Source of the DNA: Vibrio tetraodonis
GTDB lineage: Bacteria; Pseudomonadota; Gammaproteobacteria; Enterobacterales; Vibrionaceae
NCBI RefSeq assembly: GCF_003350295.1
Contig: NZ_QLYY01000019.1
Location: 62,001 to 126,000 of the forward strand
Direction of reading: 5' to 3'
Length of the DNA: 64,000 nt
The translations under genes were made by a program, and so were the position numbers. Shown here one piece after another: positions 29,603 to 40,100 of this stretch; the first letter of the stretch is position 1, and each line of letters opens with the position of its first letter. The notes below the pieces were generated by a model. It made no database searches. It was not told the DNA's origin and saw only the letters and a program-made list of their open reading frames with translations.

Positions 29603-30196
29603 TTAGCTATTAAGAAGGCTTTCTAACTCCGCTCTGCGAGTAGTAGGAATAACTGACCAATGTTTACCTTTTATTGCGCCTTCTAAAGCCCAGAGCAACT
29701 CAATTGACACCTCCGCAGAGTGCGTTGCCTGAATCGCCTTAAACGCCTTTACTGACCCTACTTGTTCTAAATTTTCGACGCTATTGATTCCGGCTTTCTT
29801 TAACATACGTTCTGTTGCCAGTCGAAGATTGGGTAAATCTTTAAGTCGAGTCGGCCTAGCTTTAGCTTGTGTCGTCTTTTCTTTCTTGGCCACTTCCAGA
29901 GAGCGATAGGCTAAAGAAACCGCTCGCTCTTCACAAGATGCAATGTCATCAGTTAACGCAAAGTATTTTGTAACGACGGGGAACCCACGTTTTTTATATA
30001 CGTACGGCGTTAAGCCCTCAGTTTTAAATTGATTGGCTAGTTTGTCATCGGCACGGATGTGTAGCTTATCGTTAACGACTAATGCGAACATTATGTCGTC
30101 TGCGAAGATGCCGAATCCGCCGAACATTGAGCGCGATTTTATCTGACCAAGCTGATCAAAAAGTCGCATCGATTCTTTAAGTATTGGTTTATCCAT
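29603..30196 (-). CDS. tfoY: TfoY, TfoX/Sxy-family regulator
   Basis: This 197-residue protein has an N-terminal TfoX domain (about 1-100: [51 protein letters not shown]). Its C-terminal TfoX domain has a helix-hairpin-helix-like [19 protein letters not shown] and [16 protein letters not shown]. In vibrios TfoX induces competence, while TfoY drives a defensive escape programme (motility, type VI secretion) under low c-di-GMP. The c-di-GMP-I riboswitch about 190 bases upstream identifies this copy as TfoY rather than TfoX. It acts in the cytoplasm, probably together with CRP. Confidence 0.93.
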   Translation of the reverse strand: MDKPILKESMRLFDQLGQIKSRSMFGGFGIFADDIMFALVVNDKLHIRADDKLANQFKTEGLTPYVYKKRGFPVVTKYFALTDDIASCEERAVSLAYRSLEVAKKEKTTQAKARPTRLKDLPNLRLATERMLKKAGINSVENLEQVGSVKAFKAIQATHSAEVSIELLWALEGAIKGKHWSVIPTTRRAELESLLNS

Positions 30197-30384
30197 GCTG
30201 TTTTATCTCGGTGTATATTTTATTATACGCCACCAAAGTCAGGTCCGAGAGATTAGCAAAATAATGCAGGTAAAATGTTGATAAAGAAGTCATACATTTT
30301 TTAGAACAAACACATTTGGTTACCGAAACATCAAATCACCAGTCCATGTATTGTTTTAAACGGTATGATAGTTTGCATTTTTGC
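30197..30384 (-). promoter_or_regulatory. tfoY leader between aptamer and start codon
   Basis: This 188-base untranslated leader follows the aptamer. No strong intrinsic terminator is seen, and the ribosome binding site before the tfoY ATG is weak (CCGAGA). Control could be translational or involve a second promoter, as has been reported for V. cholerae tfoY. Confidence 0.5.
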
Positions 30385-30472
30385 CCATCGGCAACTCCGC
30401 TACCTTTCAGTTCCCTGAGTCAGGCCGGAAGCTTTGCGTCCCACTCTTTCGAGATGGTTTGCCCTGTTCGTG
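30385..30472 (-). ncRNA. Cyclic-di-GMP-I (GEMM-I) riboswitch upstream of tfoY
   Basis: Read on the minus strand, the 88 bases follow the V. cholerae Vc2 aptamer closely. They have the opening CACGAACAGGGCAAACCAT, a GAAA tetraloop capping P2 (CTCGAAAGAG), the joining GGGACGCAAAGC with the tetraloop-receptor side CTTCCGGCCTG, a variable P3 tip, and the closing GGTAGCGGAGTTGCCGATGG. It binds c-di-GMP and controls tfoY, whose start is 189 bases further on. The family and its tfoY linkage are established knowledge; the match is seen directly. Confidence 0.96.
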
Positions 30473-30516
30473 GCATTAGTCGAACGATTCAAGAATAAAT
30501 AAGATTTGAGGTAAGT

Positions 30517-30543
30517 ATCACATCATGATTGTATAAGTGTGAT
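30517..30543. promoter_or_regulatory. Inverted repeat in the tfoY promoter region
   Basis: ATCACA (30517-30522) and TGTGAT (30538-30543) form a 27-base interrupted palindrome just upstream of the riboswitch, over a TATACAAT -10-like sequence. It could be a regulator binding site. The spacing does not fit CRP. Confidence 0.35.
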
Positions 30544-30577
30544 GCTGCTCCAAATATTTTGTGTTAAAATGATAGAT

Positions 30578-30605
30578 TCGGCTAATAGTTTAACTTATCA
30601 GCCGA
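30578..30605 (-). terminator. Hairpin after purR
   Basis: TCGGCT/AGCCGA arms (30578-30583 with 30600-30605), with extra pairing inside, lie just past the purR stop. On the minus strand a T-rich stretch follows. Moderate terminator candidate. Confidence 0.5.
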
Positions 30606-30612
30606 TTTGTAT

Positions 30613-31620
30613 TCATTCACTTAGATTGTAAACCGTATCACGAACCACAATCTCTGGGTGCATTTCGAAAACACGCTTATCATGCTCTTTATCTTTGATA
30701 CGTTCCAAAAGAATTTCAAACGCATTTTTACCCACGCGACGTTTAGGTTGATGCACAGTAGTAAGTGGTGGAGAGAAGTATTCAGCGAGCTCTATATTGT
30801 CATAGCCAATAACTGAAATCTGTTCAGGTATTTGAATTCCTTTTTGCTGCAGTCTGCTCATTAGACCAAGAGCCATAGTATCATTGAAACAAAAGACAGC
30901 CGTTGGTTTGTTATCCATTACGACAATTTTATCTGCGGCTAGCACGGCAGTGTCGCATTCGAAGTTGCCTTCGAGAATCCAGTCCTCGTTAATTTTTAGG
31001 TTAGCTTCACTCATTGCTCTGCGAAAACCTTGTATACGTTCTTGGCACGCTGCTTTCTCAAAGTGTCCACTAAGACATGCGATATCTTTATGACCGTGAT
31101 CAATTAGGAATTTTGTTGCTAGATAGCCGCCTTCTTCGGAGTTATCGATTATTTTATCGGCTTGAGAACTTTCTGGCCCCCAGTCCATGATGACTTTAGG
31201 AATATCCTTTTGGCGGTCAAGCATTTCACTGAGTTCTTCGGTTAGGTCGGAACACATTACCAGAATACCATCAACACGTTTTTCGGCGAGCATACGTATA
31301 TAATCGCGTTGCTTCTCATATATGCCACCAGTGTTACATAGTATGAGAGTGTAGCCTTGGCGGTAGCAATAGCTCTCTACACCATCGATGACTTCAGAAA
31401 AGAAAAGATTAGTAGATTGAGTGACAAGCATGCCAATAGTACGGGTACTGTTACACTTTAGGCTTCTCGCTACAGCGCTTGGAGCGTAGTTTAATTCAGT
31501 CACTGCCTCCATCACTTTTTCTTGAGTTGCTTCAGCAACAAAGCGCGTTTTATTTATTACATGAGAAACTGTCGTTGTAGATACGCCGGCTAAGCGTGCT
31601 ACGTCTTTGATAGTGGCCAT
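30613..31620 (-). CDS. purR: Purine repressor PurR
   Basis: This 335-residue LacI-family repressor uses hypoxanthine or guanine as corepressor to silence purine synthesis genes. The DNA-binding domain (1-56) is nearly identical to E. coli Pur[47 protein letters not shown] hinge. The effector domain has [30 protein letters not shown] and VHQPKRRVG. The length and hinge fit PurR rather than other LacI members. It follows torD with a terminator between. Confidence 0.93.
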   Translation of the reverse strand: MATIKDVARLAGVSTTTVSHVINKTRFVAEATQEKVMEAVTELNYAPSAVARSLKCNSTRTIGMLVTQSTNLFFSEVIDGVESYCYRQGYTLILCNTGGIYEKQRDYIRMLAEKRVDGILVMCSDLTEELSEMLDRQKDIPKVIMDWGPESSQADKIIDNSEEGGYLATKFLIDHGHKDIACLSGHFEKAACQERIQGFRRAMSEANLKINEDWILEGNFECDTAVLAADKIVVMDNKPTAVFCFNDTMALGLMSRLQQKGIQIPEQISVIGYDNIELAEYFSPPLTTVHQPKRRVGKNAFEILLERIKDKEHDKRVFEMHPEIVVRDTVYNLSE

Positions 31621-31689
31621 AAGGTTCTGTCCTGTCGATGACTGCCGTGAACTTGCATCAAAAATTTGTGTAAGTGGGCAGTAAGTATC

Positions 31690-31724
31690 AGAAACACAAA
31701 AACCGCCCTATTTAGCGGTTTATC
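31690..31724 (-). terminator. torD terminator
   Basis: An AAACCGC/GCGGTTT stem (31700-31706 with 31715-31721) is followed on the minus strand by TTTTTGTGTTTC. Confidence 0.8.
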
Positions 31725-31836
31725 TCTAGTTCTGTCAGTTTTTATCGTTTTCGTTCTCGATTTTATATCGCAAAGGCTTTAAGGGCAAACAAAAACCTAA
31801 ATCCTAGTAGGCTTTCCATCACATATTTGTGTCTAA

Positions 31837-32484
31837 TTACTCACATTTTAGATATGAGTAATCCTGTTTGATAAACGCAAGCGTGACTTCTGTCACTGAC
31901 GCATAAAAGCCGAAGTTATCCAGTTTCTGACACTTATCGACAAATAATGGGATCCAAGAGAGAAGGTGGGTTTCAATAAATTGTAATTGTTCTTGCATCG
32001 AAGTTTCCATCTCCTTTGGCTGCATTGGTTTGTTGGAGCAAATGATTAGGTGACCGAGAAAGTCTAATTCTACAGCAATGTGATCAGCTGGCTCATTAAG
32101 GTTTTTATTCACCTCTATTTGATACTGGTACATTAAGTTTTCCATTTCTGTGGCAGGTTGGCCATTGAGCAGTCCTGAATCGCCAATATAAATAGATGCG
32201 TAGGGTAGGGCAGAATCTTTATCAGATTTAAGAAATATATTACAAAAGTCAGCCGCTAGTTCGAGTTGGGCATTGTCCCTGCCAAGCACACGATTAAGCG
32301 CATCTATTAGTTTGTTTATATATGGCCTTAATTGCTCATTCTGCCCAAGTGCTGTTAGGAAGGAGCGAACATGGGGGGAATGGTACTCTTCAAGAATCTC
32401 AGCAGAAAGTTCTTTGGCGAACAAACTTGATAACCACCAATAGATTTCGGCGCGTTTCTCATTTAAGGATTTGAGGTCGTCCAT
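31837..32484 (-). CDS. torD: TorD, molybdoenzyme chaperone for TMAO reductase
   Basis: This cytosolic all-helical chaperone of about 215 residues binds the Tat signal of TorA and keeps the apoenzyme ready for cofactor insertion. The opening LNEKRAEIYWWLSSLFAKEL and the motif LPYASIYIGDSGLLNGQP followed by EPADHIAVELDFLGHLI (the E-P-D-H signature) are typical. A longer frame opens at 32541, but the ATG at 32484 has GGAG upstream and matches the family start. No torA or torC is in this window. torR is divergent from it. Confidence 0.9.
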   Translation of the reverse strand: MDDLKSLNEKRAEIYWWLSSLFAKELSAEILEEYHSPHVRSFLTALGQNEQLRPYINKLIDALNRVLGRDNAQLELAADFCNIFLKSDKDSALPYASIYIGDSGLLNGQPATEMENLMYQYQIEVNKNLNEPADHIAVELDFLGHLIICSNKPMQPKEMETSMQEQLQFIETHLLSWIPLFVDKCQKLDNFGFYASVTEVTLAFIKQDYSYLKCE

Positions 32485-32567
32485 TAGATAATATTCTCCA
32501 CAGCTATGTAAGCTATCTGTGATAAAACTTAGGTTACCCATAAAATATCAGTTCGATGTAATTTAGG

Positions 32568-32581
32568 TTGTTTCAAATCAA
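32568..32581. promoter_or_regulatory. FNR-like box between torD and torR
   Basis: TTGTTTCAAATCAA matches TTGAT-N4-ATCAA at 9 of 10 defined positions. It sits in the 198-base divergent region and would suit anaerobic control of TMAO respiration. A sequence resembling a TorR decamer on the opposite strand lies near 32634-32645. Motif matches only. Confidence 0.4.
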
Positions 32582-32682
32582 AAAAAGAGTGCATATGCAG
32601 TTATAACCGACACAAATACTAGAATTATGACAGCTTATGAATAGAATACGAGTCAATAGGTTAGGCGTATGTAGTGGTGTAA

Positions 32683-33384
32683 ATGGGTTATCACGTATTA
32701 ATTGTCGAAGATGACGCAGTGACTCGTAGTAAATTGGTTGGCTATTTTCAGCATGAAGGTTATCAAGTACTTGAAGCTGAAAATGGTGAAGAGATGCGCG
32801 AATTAATAAGAAGCAGCAGTATTGACTTAGTGCTACTGGATATTAATCTGCCAGGTGAAGATGGACTTTTGCTGACTCGTGAACTTAGAAGCCAGTCAGA
32901 TATAGGGATCATTTTAGTGACTGGGCGTACTGAGAACATAGATAAGATCGTTGGCCTGGAAATGGGAGCTGATGACTATGTGACCAAACCCTTTGAATTG
33001 AGAGAGTTAGTAGTTCGAGTCAAAAATTTACTCTGGCGCATAGGCTCTGCTCGCCAAGCTAAACCGGCTGCAAGCGCTAATAAGTTAGTTCGTTTTGCGC
33101 ACTGGACATTCGATATACCAAGGCGTTCTCTAACAAAAGAAGGTAAGCCTGTGAAACTGACTAAGGCAGAGTATGAGTTGTTGGTGGCGCTATCTTCTTA
33201 TCCCAATCAGGTACTGAGTCGTGAGAAAATTCTTAATATGATCAGCCACAGGGTTGCAGCACCTAATGACCGCACGATAGACGTTCTCATTAGACGGATG
33301 AGAGCCAAAATGGAATGTGATCCCAAAAACCCTCAGCTATTCGTTACAGTTCATGGTGAAGGTTATATGTTCGCAGGAGAATAA
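32683..33384 (+). CDS. torR: TorR, response regulator of TMAO respiration
   Basis: This 233-residue OmpR-family regulator has a receiver domain with acidic pocket Glu9-Asp10-Asp11, phospho-acceptor Asp53 in LLDINLPGEDG, and Lys102 in DDYVTKPFELRELV. The C-terminal winged helix (about 135-233) includes LTKAEYELLVALSSYPNQVLS, RTIDVLIRRMRAKM and VTVHGEGYMF. It is closer to TorR (VGLEMGADDYVTKP, VKNLLWRI) than to ArcA. The sensor TorS is not next door, although it is in E. coli; only torD is adjacent. Confidence 0.88.
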   Translation: MGYHVLIVEDDAVTRSKLVGYFQHEGYQVLEAENGEEMRELIRSSSIDLVLLDINLPGEDGLLLTRELRSQSDIGIILVTGRTENIDKIVGLEMGADDYVTKPFELRELVVRVKNLLWRIGSARQAKPAASANKLVRFAHWTFDIPRRSLTKEGKPVKLTKAEYELLVALSSYPNQVLSREKILNMISHRVAAPNDRTIDVLIRRMRAKMECDPKNPQLFVTVHGEGYMFAGE

Positions 33385-33392
33385 AATAAAGA

Positions 33393-33417
33393 GTATACCG
33401 AGACATGCTCGGTATAC
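33393..33417. terminator. Hairpin between convergent torR and elyC
   Basis: A perfect 10-bp stem (33393-33402 with 33408-33417) with a 5-base loop. On the minus strand a T-rich stretch follows. Probably a shared terminator. Confidence 0.55.
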
Positions 33418-33425
33418 AAAGAATG

Positions 33426-34244
33426 TTAGGCGTCGCCATCAGATACAGGGTTATCAGATGCTATTCCTGCCTTGTGGTCATTGTTTGAAGCCCAGTCGCG
33501 CAGAGTTTGCCATATCAATCCGAGCGTTTCATGCCAGTAAATTTCAGTTTGTTCGAGGTAAACTGCTTTGGGCGAATATTTGGCCCAGACTTGTTCTACA
33601 TTGCGTTGAGCGAGATAGTTAGTTGGTGCTGGATAGGGCTTTAATCCTGCAGAGTAAAACTCATTTAGCGCTCTTCTCATATGACTCGCTGATGTCACAA
33701 TAACGAGCTTTTTCCGTTTTACAAATGCTGCGGCTTGCCGAGCCTCTTCCCACGTATCTCTCGCTGTTTCCAACAGAATAATATCGGATTTGGCAACGCC
33801 TAAGGCTAGCGCTACTTTTGCCATCATCCTAGCGTTGCTGACATCAGATCCACCAGCATACCCAGATAAAATCAATTTTGAACCGGGATACATTCTCATC
33901 ACTCTTATGCCTTCGGAAAGTCGCATTAGGCCAGTTCGGCTGAGTTCGGAAGTCGGGGGAATCTTATCGTCTACCACATGCCCACTACCAAGAACCATAA
34001 CGTAATCTATCGTGTCATCTACTGGAAAGAATGCGGTATATTGACGTTCTAGGGGGAGAAGAAGCCTTGATGCAATAGGCTGAAAAGAGATCAGAAAAAT
34101 ACCGACAAAGGAAAAGAGAACGACAAAACACCCAGTTTTTTGCTTTCGAGTAAACATAATGAGTGTCAGGCCTACAATCCCGATCATCAGCATGAGTGGT
34201 AAAGGCATTAACAGTGATGACACCACTTTTTTAAGCTCAAACAT
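33426..34244 (-). CDS. elyC: ElyC, DUF218/YdcF-like envelope biogenesis factor
   Basis: This 272-residue inner-membrane protein has two N-terminal membrane helices (about 13-30 and 38-54) and a DUF218 domain on the periplasmic side: DYVMVLGSGHVVDDKIP, LSRTGLMRLSEGIRVMRMYP, KLILSGYAGG, ARDTWEEARQAAAFV, LVIVTSASHMRRALNEF. ElyC in E. coli supports peptidoglycan synthesis at low temperature, acting on the lipid carrier pathway. The elyC-cmoM-mukFEB order is the same as in E. coli, which supports the assignment. Here elyC is divergent from cmoM. Confidence 0.88.
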   Translation of the reverse strand: MFELKKVVSSLLMPLPLMLMIGIVGLTLIMFTRKQKTGCFVVLFSFVGIFLISFQPIASRLLLPLERQYTAFFPVDDTIDYVMVLGSGHVVDDKIPPTSELSRTGLMRLSEGIRVMRMYPGSKLILSGYAGGSDVSNARMMAKVALALGVAKSDIILLETARDTWEEARQAAAFVKRKKLVIVTSASHMRRALNEFYSAGLKPYPAPTNYLAQRNVEQVWAKYSPKAVYLEQTEIYWHETLGLIWQTLRDWASNNDHKAGIASDNPVSDGDA

Positions 34245-34358
34245 ACTTAAATAGTCCGAAAAAACACCAATTGGTTTTAATTTAAGAGAATCTTTCTTTA
34301 TATCTGCTTTCTATGTGACAAAATAGCAGAATGACACGACATAATAACTTAACCTACC

Positions 34359-35153
34359 GTGACTGAAGATCGCAATTTCGACGACATCGCGCACAAGTTT
34401 GCAAAAAATATCTACGGGTCCGATAAAGGTGAAATACGCCAAGTGATTGTTTGGGAAGAACTTGAACAATTACTTTCCGACATTAATGGTAGCAGGAAAA
34501 GTCTCTCTGTGCTCGATGCTGGTGGAGGATTAGCGCAAATTTCTCAAAAGCTAGCTAAACTCGGACATCGAATTACTTTGTGTGATATATCTTCGGAAAT
34601 GCTGCAATTAGCTCGCCAGGAGATTGAAAAAAACGGATTGCTTAAGCAGTATCGTTTGGTTCATTCCCCCGTGCAGAGCATAGGAAAGCATCTCCAAGAA
34701 TCTGTTGATGTATTGATGTTCCATGCTGTGATGGAATGGTTAGTCGATCCACAAGCAGCTCTACAATACTTGCTGAATAAAGTAAAACCTGGTGGCGCTG
34801 CATCCATCATGTTCTATAACCATCACGGGTTGGTTTATAAGAATGTTGTGTGCGGTAATATCCCACATGTATTGGATGGTATGCCGCATCGAAAGAGGTT
34901 TAAATTGCAGCCACAGAGAGGACTCAAACCAGAGGAAGTGTATCAATGGATAGAGACGTCTGGTTTTGAGATTTGTGGTAAAGCCGGTATCCGATGTTTT
35001 AGTGATTACATTGGAAACAGGGAATACATGGGTGATTTCCAACCACAAGACGTAGTGGCGCTTGAAAGAAAGTTATGTCGTCAGGAACCTTATCTATCAA
35101 TGGGTCGCTACATACACGTATGGGCAAAAAAGAACAGGAATGATAATGGGTGA
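34359..35153 (+). CDS. cmoM: tRNA 5-carboxymethoxyuridine methyltransferase CmoM
   Basis: This 264-residue SAM-dependent enzyme (formerly SmtA) methylates cmo5U34 of certain tRNAs to mcmo5U. It opens [22 protein letters not shown], with the SAM motif [12 protein letters not shown] near 49-60. [35 protein letters not shown] and [14 protein letters not shown] follow, all shared with E. coli CmoM. The start is a GTG codon. It overlaps mukF by 8 bases, so cmoM-mukF-mukE-mukB form one operon. CmoA and CmoB, which make its substrate, are encoded about 10 kb downstream. Confidence 0.94.
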   Translation: MTEDRNFDDIAHKFAKNIYGSDKGEIRQVIVWEELEQLLSDINGSRKSLSVLDAGGGLAQISQKLAKLGHRITLCDISSEMLQLARQEIEKNGLLKQYRLVHSPVQSIGKHLQESVDVLMFHAVMEWLVDPQAALQYLLNKVKPGGAASIMFYNHHGLVYKNVVCGNIPHVLDGMPHRKRFKLQPQRGLKPEEVYQWIETSGFEICGKAGIRCFSDYIGNREYMGDFQPQDVVALERKLCRQEPYLSMGRYIHVWAKKNRNDNG

Positions 35154-36486
35154 GATACTTGCCAATACTGCTGCTGAACAGCCAATTGATGAACTTGTCG
35201 GGTGGGTAAAGCAGCACGACTTTTCATTAAACTTGACGACCGAGCGTTTAGCTTTCCTGATTGCAGTCGCTGTGTTGAGTAATGAAAGGTTTGACGAAGA
35301 GTTGGGTGAAGGCGAATTGCATGATGCTTTTGCCATTGTCACTCGTTTGTTTGAATCCACAGGTGAAGCGACCGCATTTAGAGCCAACAATGCGATTAAT
35401 GACATGGTAAAGCAGAGGTTAATAAGTCGCTTTACTAGCGAAATTAACGATGGTGCCAGTATTTATCGACTCTCACCATTGGCGGTTGGAGTGACTGACT
35501 ACTATCTTCGCCATCGAGAGTTTTCTAAGTTGCGTCTTTCAATTCAGCTATCCTTGGTTGCTGATGAAATGTCAAAGGCGATTGAAGCAGCACAGAAAGG
35601 TGGAACGCCTGCTCATTGGAAGAAGAATGTATTTGGTGTCTTGAAATATTCTGTCGGTGAAATTTTTGATCAAATTGATCTCAACCAGCGAGTGATGGAT
35701 GAGCAGCAGCAGGCAGTCAAAATTCAAATTGCTGAGCTGCTTAACAAAGATTGGCGCGAAGCCATCAATAATTGCGAAGCTTTACTTTCTGAAACCTCAA
35801 ACACTCTGCGCGAGCTCCAAGACACCCTACAAGCGGCCAGTGATGAATTGCAAACTCAGATCTTAGACATTCAAGAGATTGTTTATGGGCAAGAATCGTT
35901 GCAGTTTATTGAAGAGGCGTTATTTGTATTACAAATGAAACTGGACCGGATAACCAGTTGGGGGCAGCAGGCGATTGACTTATGGATCGGCTACGACAGG
36001 CACGTGCACAAGTTTATCAGGACTGCGATTGATATGGATAAAAATCGTGCTTTCAGCACGCGTTTGCGTCAGTCAATCAAAGATTATGATGAGTCTCCTT
36101 GGTTTCTTACTTACGCCGATGCAGAAAGGTTGGTTGACCTTAGGGACGAAGCCCTAGTGTTGAGAGATGATGAAGTTACAGGTCAAGTTCCTTTGGAAGT
36201 GGAATATGAAGAATATCAAAAAGTAAATAATGAATTGTCTGAACGCATCAGTAGCATGCTAAAAATCCACAAAGAGCAGGGAACACCAATCCACTTAGGT
36301 GTCGTATTGAAAGATTACCTAGCCCAACACCCCAGAACCCACCATTTTGATTTAGCACGTATTGTCATTGACCAAGCAGTACGCCTCGGCTATTCCGAGT
36401 CCGATTATCAGGCGATTCAGCCTGATTGGCACGCGATCAACCAATACGGTGCAAAGGTACAAGCAAATGTCATCGACAGATACTAA
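35146..36486 (+). CDS. mukF: Chromosome partition protein MukF (kleisin)
   Basis: This 446-residue kleisin of the MukBEF condensin has an N-terminal winged-helix dimer domain ([21 protein letters not shown]), a four-helix middle region ([20 protein letters not shown]), [25 protein letters not shown] as a family core, and a C-terminal winged helix that binds the MukB head ([15 protein letters not shown]). The frame extends upstream to 35062, but the ATG at 35146 with AGGA in front gives the expected length (E. coli MukF is 440). It overlaps cmoM by 8 bases and mukE by 20. Confidence 0.96.
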   Translation: MGEILANTAAEQPIDELVGWVKQHDFSLNLTTERLAFLIAVAVLSNERFDEELGEGELHDAFAIVTRLFESTGEATAFRANNAINDMVKQRLISRFTSEINDGASIYRLSPLAVGVTDYYLRHREFSKLRLSIQLSLVADEMSKAIEAAQKGGTPAHWKKNVFGVLKYSVGEIFDQIDLNQRVMDEQQQAVKIQIAELLNKDWREAINNCEALLSETSNTLRELQDTLQAASDELQTQILDIQEIVYGQESLQFIEEALFVLQMKLDRITSWGQQAIDLWIGYDRHVHKFIRTAIDMDKNRAFSTRLRQSIKDYDESPWFLTYADAERLVDLRDEALVLRDDEVTGQVPLEVEYEEYQKVNNELSERISSMLKIHKEQGTPIHLGVVLKDYLAQHPRTHHFDLARIVIDQAVRLGYSESDYQAIQPDWHAINQYGAKVQANVIDRY

Positions 36487-37189
36487 TGATTACATGCCAG
36501 AGAAACTGGCCAAAGCGATTTCAAATCCCTTATTTCCAATGCTAGATAGCTTATTGCGCTCTGGCAGACACATATCAACCGATGACCTCGACAATCACGC
36601 CCTGTTGTCTGATTTTGAAGTTGAATTATCTTCGTTCTACCAGCGTTACAACACTGAGCTTATCAAAGCACCTGAAGGTTTTTTCTATCTTCGTCCTCGC
36701 TCTACTTCTCTTATCAATAGAAGCGTCTTGTCTGAGTTAGATATGTTGGTTGGTAAGGTGTTGTGTTTCTTATACCTAAGCCCTGAGCGATTGGCTCATG
36801 AGGGTATTTTTACTAACCAAGAGCTTTATGAAGAGTTATTAGCCCTATCTGATGAGAAGAAACTCATGAAGCTAGTGACCAACAGAGCGACAGGCTCAGA
36901 TTTAGATAAAGAGAAGCTGTTTGACAAGGTACGAACATCTCTTCGTCGCCTAAGGCGCCTTGGCATGATCATCAATATCGGTGAAACGGGCAAATTTAGT
37001 ATTAGTGAATCTGTTTTTCGCTTTGGCGCTGATGTCCGTGTCGGTGATGATATTCGCGAGGCTCAACTGCGTTTGATTCGAGATGGTGAAGCCGTGGTCC
37101 ATACCAAAGAACCAAGTCAAGTGAGTTTATTGACAGAAAAAAATGAAGAGTCTTATCAGTTAGACAATGTAGAAGAAGGTGACGCATGA
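36467..37189 (+). CDS. mukE: Chromosome partition protein MukE
   Basis: This protein of about 240 residues is the KITE-type dimer subunit of MukBEF that binds MukF. The start at 36467 ([18 protein letters not shown]) matches E. coli MukE, which opens MSSTNIEQVMPVKL, so I use it rather than the frame opening at 36362. Core motifs are [37 protein letters not shown] and VSELDM-type [19 protein letters not shown]. The acidic C-terminal tail is normal. It overlaps mukF by 20 bases and mukB by 4 (ATGA). Confidence 0.96.
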   Translation: MSSTDTNDYMPEKLAKAISNPLFPMLDSLLRSGRHISTDDLDNHALLSDFEVELSSFYQRYNTELIKAPEGFFYLRPRSTSLINRSVLSELDMLVGKVLCFLYLSPERLAHEGIFTNQELYEELLALSDEKKLMKLVTNRATGSDLDKEKLFDKVRTSLRRLRRLGMIINIGETGKFSISESVFRFGADVRVGDDIREAQLRLIRDGEAVVHTKEPSQVSLLTEKNEESYQLDNVEEGDA

Positions 37190-40100
37190 TTGAAAGAGGT
37201 AAATATCGATCTCTGACCATGGTCAATTGGAACGGCTTTTTTGCCAGAACATTTGATATCGACGGTTTGGTAACCACTTTGTCAGGTGGTAATGGTGCGG
37301 GTAAATCAACCACAATGGCTGCTTTTATTACCGCACTCATTCCGGATCAAACCTTACTGCATTTTCGCAACACAACAGAAGCAGGCAGTAGTCAATCTTC
37401 TCGAGATAAGGGGTTGTATGGTAAATTGCAGCCTGGCGCCTGCTACGCTGCTTTGGATGTAGTCAACTCACGTAATCAACGTTTGCTTTTTGCTGTTAAG
37501 TTGCAGCAAGTAGCTGGCCGAGATAAGAAAGTTGATATCAAACCTTTTGTGATTCAAGGATTACCTAGTCACGTCAAGCCAACCGATATCTTGATTGAAA
37601 GTGTTTCCGATACCCAAGCTCGGGTGCGTCAAATTAATGAGATCAAGCAATGTATCACTGACTATGAGGGGGTGCAGCTTAAAGTATTTAACTCGATTGT
37701 CGACTATCACGCTCAGATGTTCGAGTTTGGTGTGATCCCCAAAAAATTGCGCAACTCCGGCGATCGTTCGAAATTTTATCGATTGATTGAAGCGTCACTC
37801 TATGGTGGTATTTCTAGTGCAATTACACGCTCGCTGCGTGACTACTTGTTACCTCAAAATGGCGGGGTTAAAAAAGCCTTCCAAGATATGGAGTCGGCAC
37901 TGCGAGAAAATCGCATGACACTTGAGGCTATCAAAACAACGCAAGCTGACCGAGATTTATTTAAACACCTCATTACTGAGTCGACTAACTATGTTGCTGC
38001 TGACTATATGCGCCATGCTAATGAACGTCGCAGCAAATTAGAACAAACTCTCTCATTTCGAGCCGAGCTGTTCGGCTCTCGAGAAACTTTGGTTGAACAA
38101 AACAATTTACTCAACCGAGTTCAACAAGAGCTTGAGCTTTTAATTGAGACGGAATCGGGCTTAGAGCAAGATTATCAGGCGGCTTCTGATCATCTGCAAT
38201 TGGTACAAAATGCTCTTCGTCAGCAAGAAAAAATTGAACGCTATCAAGAGGACTTGCTAGAGCTCAGTGAGCGCCTTGAAGAGCAGATGATGGTGGTGGA
38301 AGAGGCTCAAGAACGTGTTCTCATCATCGAAGAGCAGGCTTCCATTGCTGAAGAAGAAGTGGATAGCTTAAAAACTCAGCTTGCCGATTATCAACAAGCA
38401 CTAGATGTTCAGCAAACACGAGCGCTTCAATATCAGCAAGCGGTTCAAGCGTTAGAAAAAGCTAAGTTGTTACTTGGGGATGATGTACTTACCGCCGACA
38501 GCGCTCAAGCTGTTGTCTCTCACCTTAAAGAGCAAGAATCTGAGAACACCACCTCCTTACTTGCTGTCAAACACAAGCTCGATATGTCATCGGCTGCGGT
38601 TGAGCAATTTGAATTAGCTTTGCAACTGGTTAGAAAAATTTTGGGTGCTGGCGTAGAACGTAAAGAGGCTTCTACGCTTTCTAAGCAGCTCATCAATCAA
38701 GCTAGAGATGCGGAGCAAATCATTGGTAACGAAAAGCAGTGGTACGCGCAGCATCGCGACTTGGAGCGTCGTCTCAGTCAGCAACAACAGGCTAAGGAAG
38801 CGCTTGATACCTATCATAAACAGTACCATATCCAATTGACGGACGAATCCAGACTCGAACAAGAGCGTGAGGCAAAGTTGGCGCACGTCGAGTCTTTGGA
38901 ACTTGAGTTGGAAACGTTGCGTGAGAGTCGAACTGACAAACGTCGTAGTGAGCAAGATCTGTCGGCTGAGATCAAACGTTTAGAAGAGATTGCTCCTCCT
39001 TGGATCGCAGCTCATGATGCTTTAGAAAGTCTTAAAGAGCAAAGTGGCGCGGACCTATACGATAAGCAAGCGGTTATGTCGCATATGCAAATCGTTTTGG
39101 AGCAAGAAAAGCGGCAGACATTAGAGAAAGAAAAACTAGGTGAGCGTCGAGTTCAACTGGACAATGAGATTGAAAGGCTTGCATCGCCAGGTGGATCAAA
39201 TGATCCGCGTTTGAAAGGGCTAGCGGACACACTAGGCGGTGTATTGTTATCAGAAATCTATGATGATATCACCATTGATGATGCGCCCTATTTTAGTGCC
39301 ATGTATGGCCCTTCGCGACATGCGATTGTTGTTTCAGATCTGACTGATATTGAAACAAAACTTGTTGAACTTGATGACTGCCCTGAAGACCTTTATATCA
39401 TTGAAGGTGACATTGATGCCTTTGATGATAGCTCGTTTGATGCAGAAGAGTTACAAGGTGCAGTTTGTGTTCGTATGAACGATCGACAAATGCGCTATTC
39501 GCGTCTGCCGGAGATTCCGTTGTTTGGCAGAGCAGCCCGAGAGCAGCGCTTGGAAATATTGCGTGATGAACGAGAGGAAGTCGTTGAGCAACATGCCAAA
39601 GCCGCATTCGATTCACAGAAATTGCAGCGTCTATATCAAACGTTTAACCAATTTGTCGCACAGCATATTCAGGTAGCCTTTGAATCTGATCCAGAACAAG
39701 CTTTGGCTGCAGTTCGCGATAAGCGCAACCAAATTGTACGAGATTTGACAGACTTAGATGCGAAGGTTCAACAAAATAGCGCCAAGCTAGTCTCGAGCAA
39801 ACAAGCGCTTACTTTGCTTGATAAATTAGCACCCGTCATGGTGTTAATTGAAGATGAATCATTGGCATCACGTTTTGAAGACCTTGAAGAAAAAATGGCT
39901 CAATTGGCCGACGCCAAGAGCTTTTTAACCAGTCATGCCAAGTCGATCGACCAACTGCAAAAAGTCGCTTCTGCTCTTGAGGTCGATCCGGAAGAATTTG
40001 AAGCCCTTGAAGCGGAGTACCAAGCGCAAGATTCTCAGTTACAGGAGCTCAAAAAGCGTATTTTCGCCGTATCTGATCTTGTTGAGCGTCGTCATCATTT

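Noticed and set aside
30316..30498. 60-codon plus-strand frame upstream of tfoY
   Set aside because: It lies on the opposite strand of the c-di-GMP riboswitch, whose conserved RNA structure explains the sequence.
35062..35145. Upstream extension of mukF inside cmoM
   Set aside because: It is only the overlap of open frames; the family start is at 35146.
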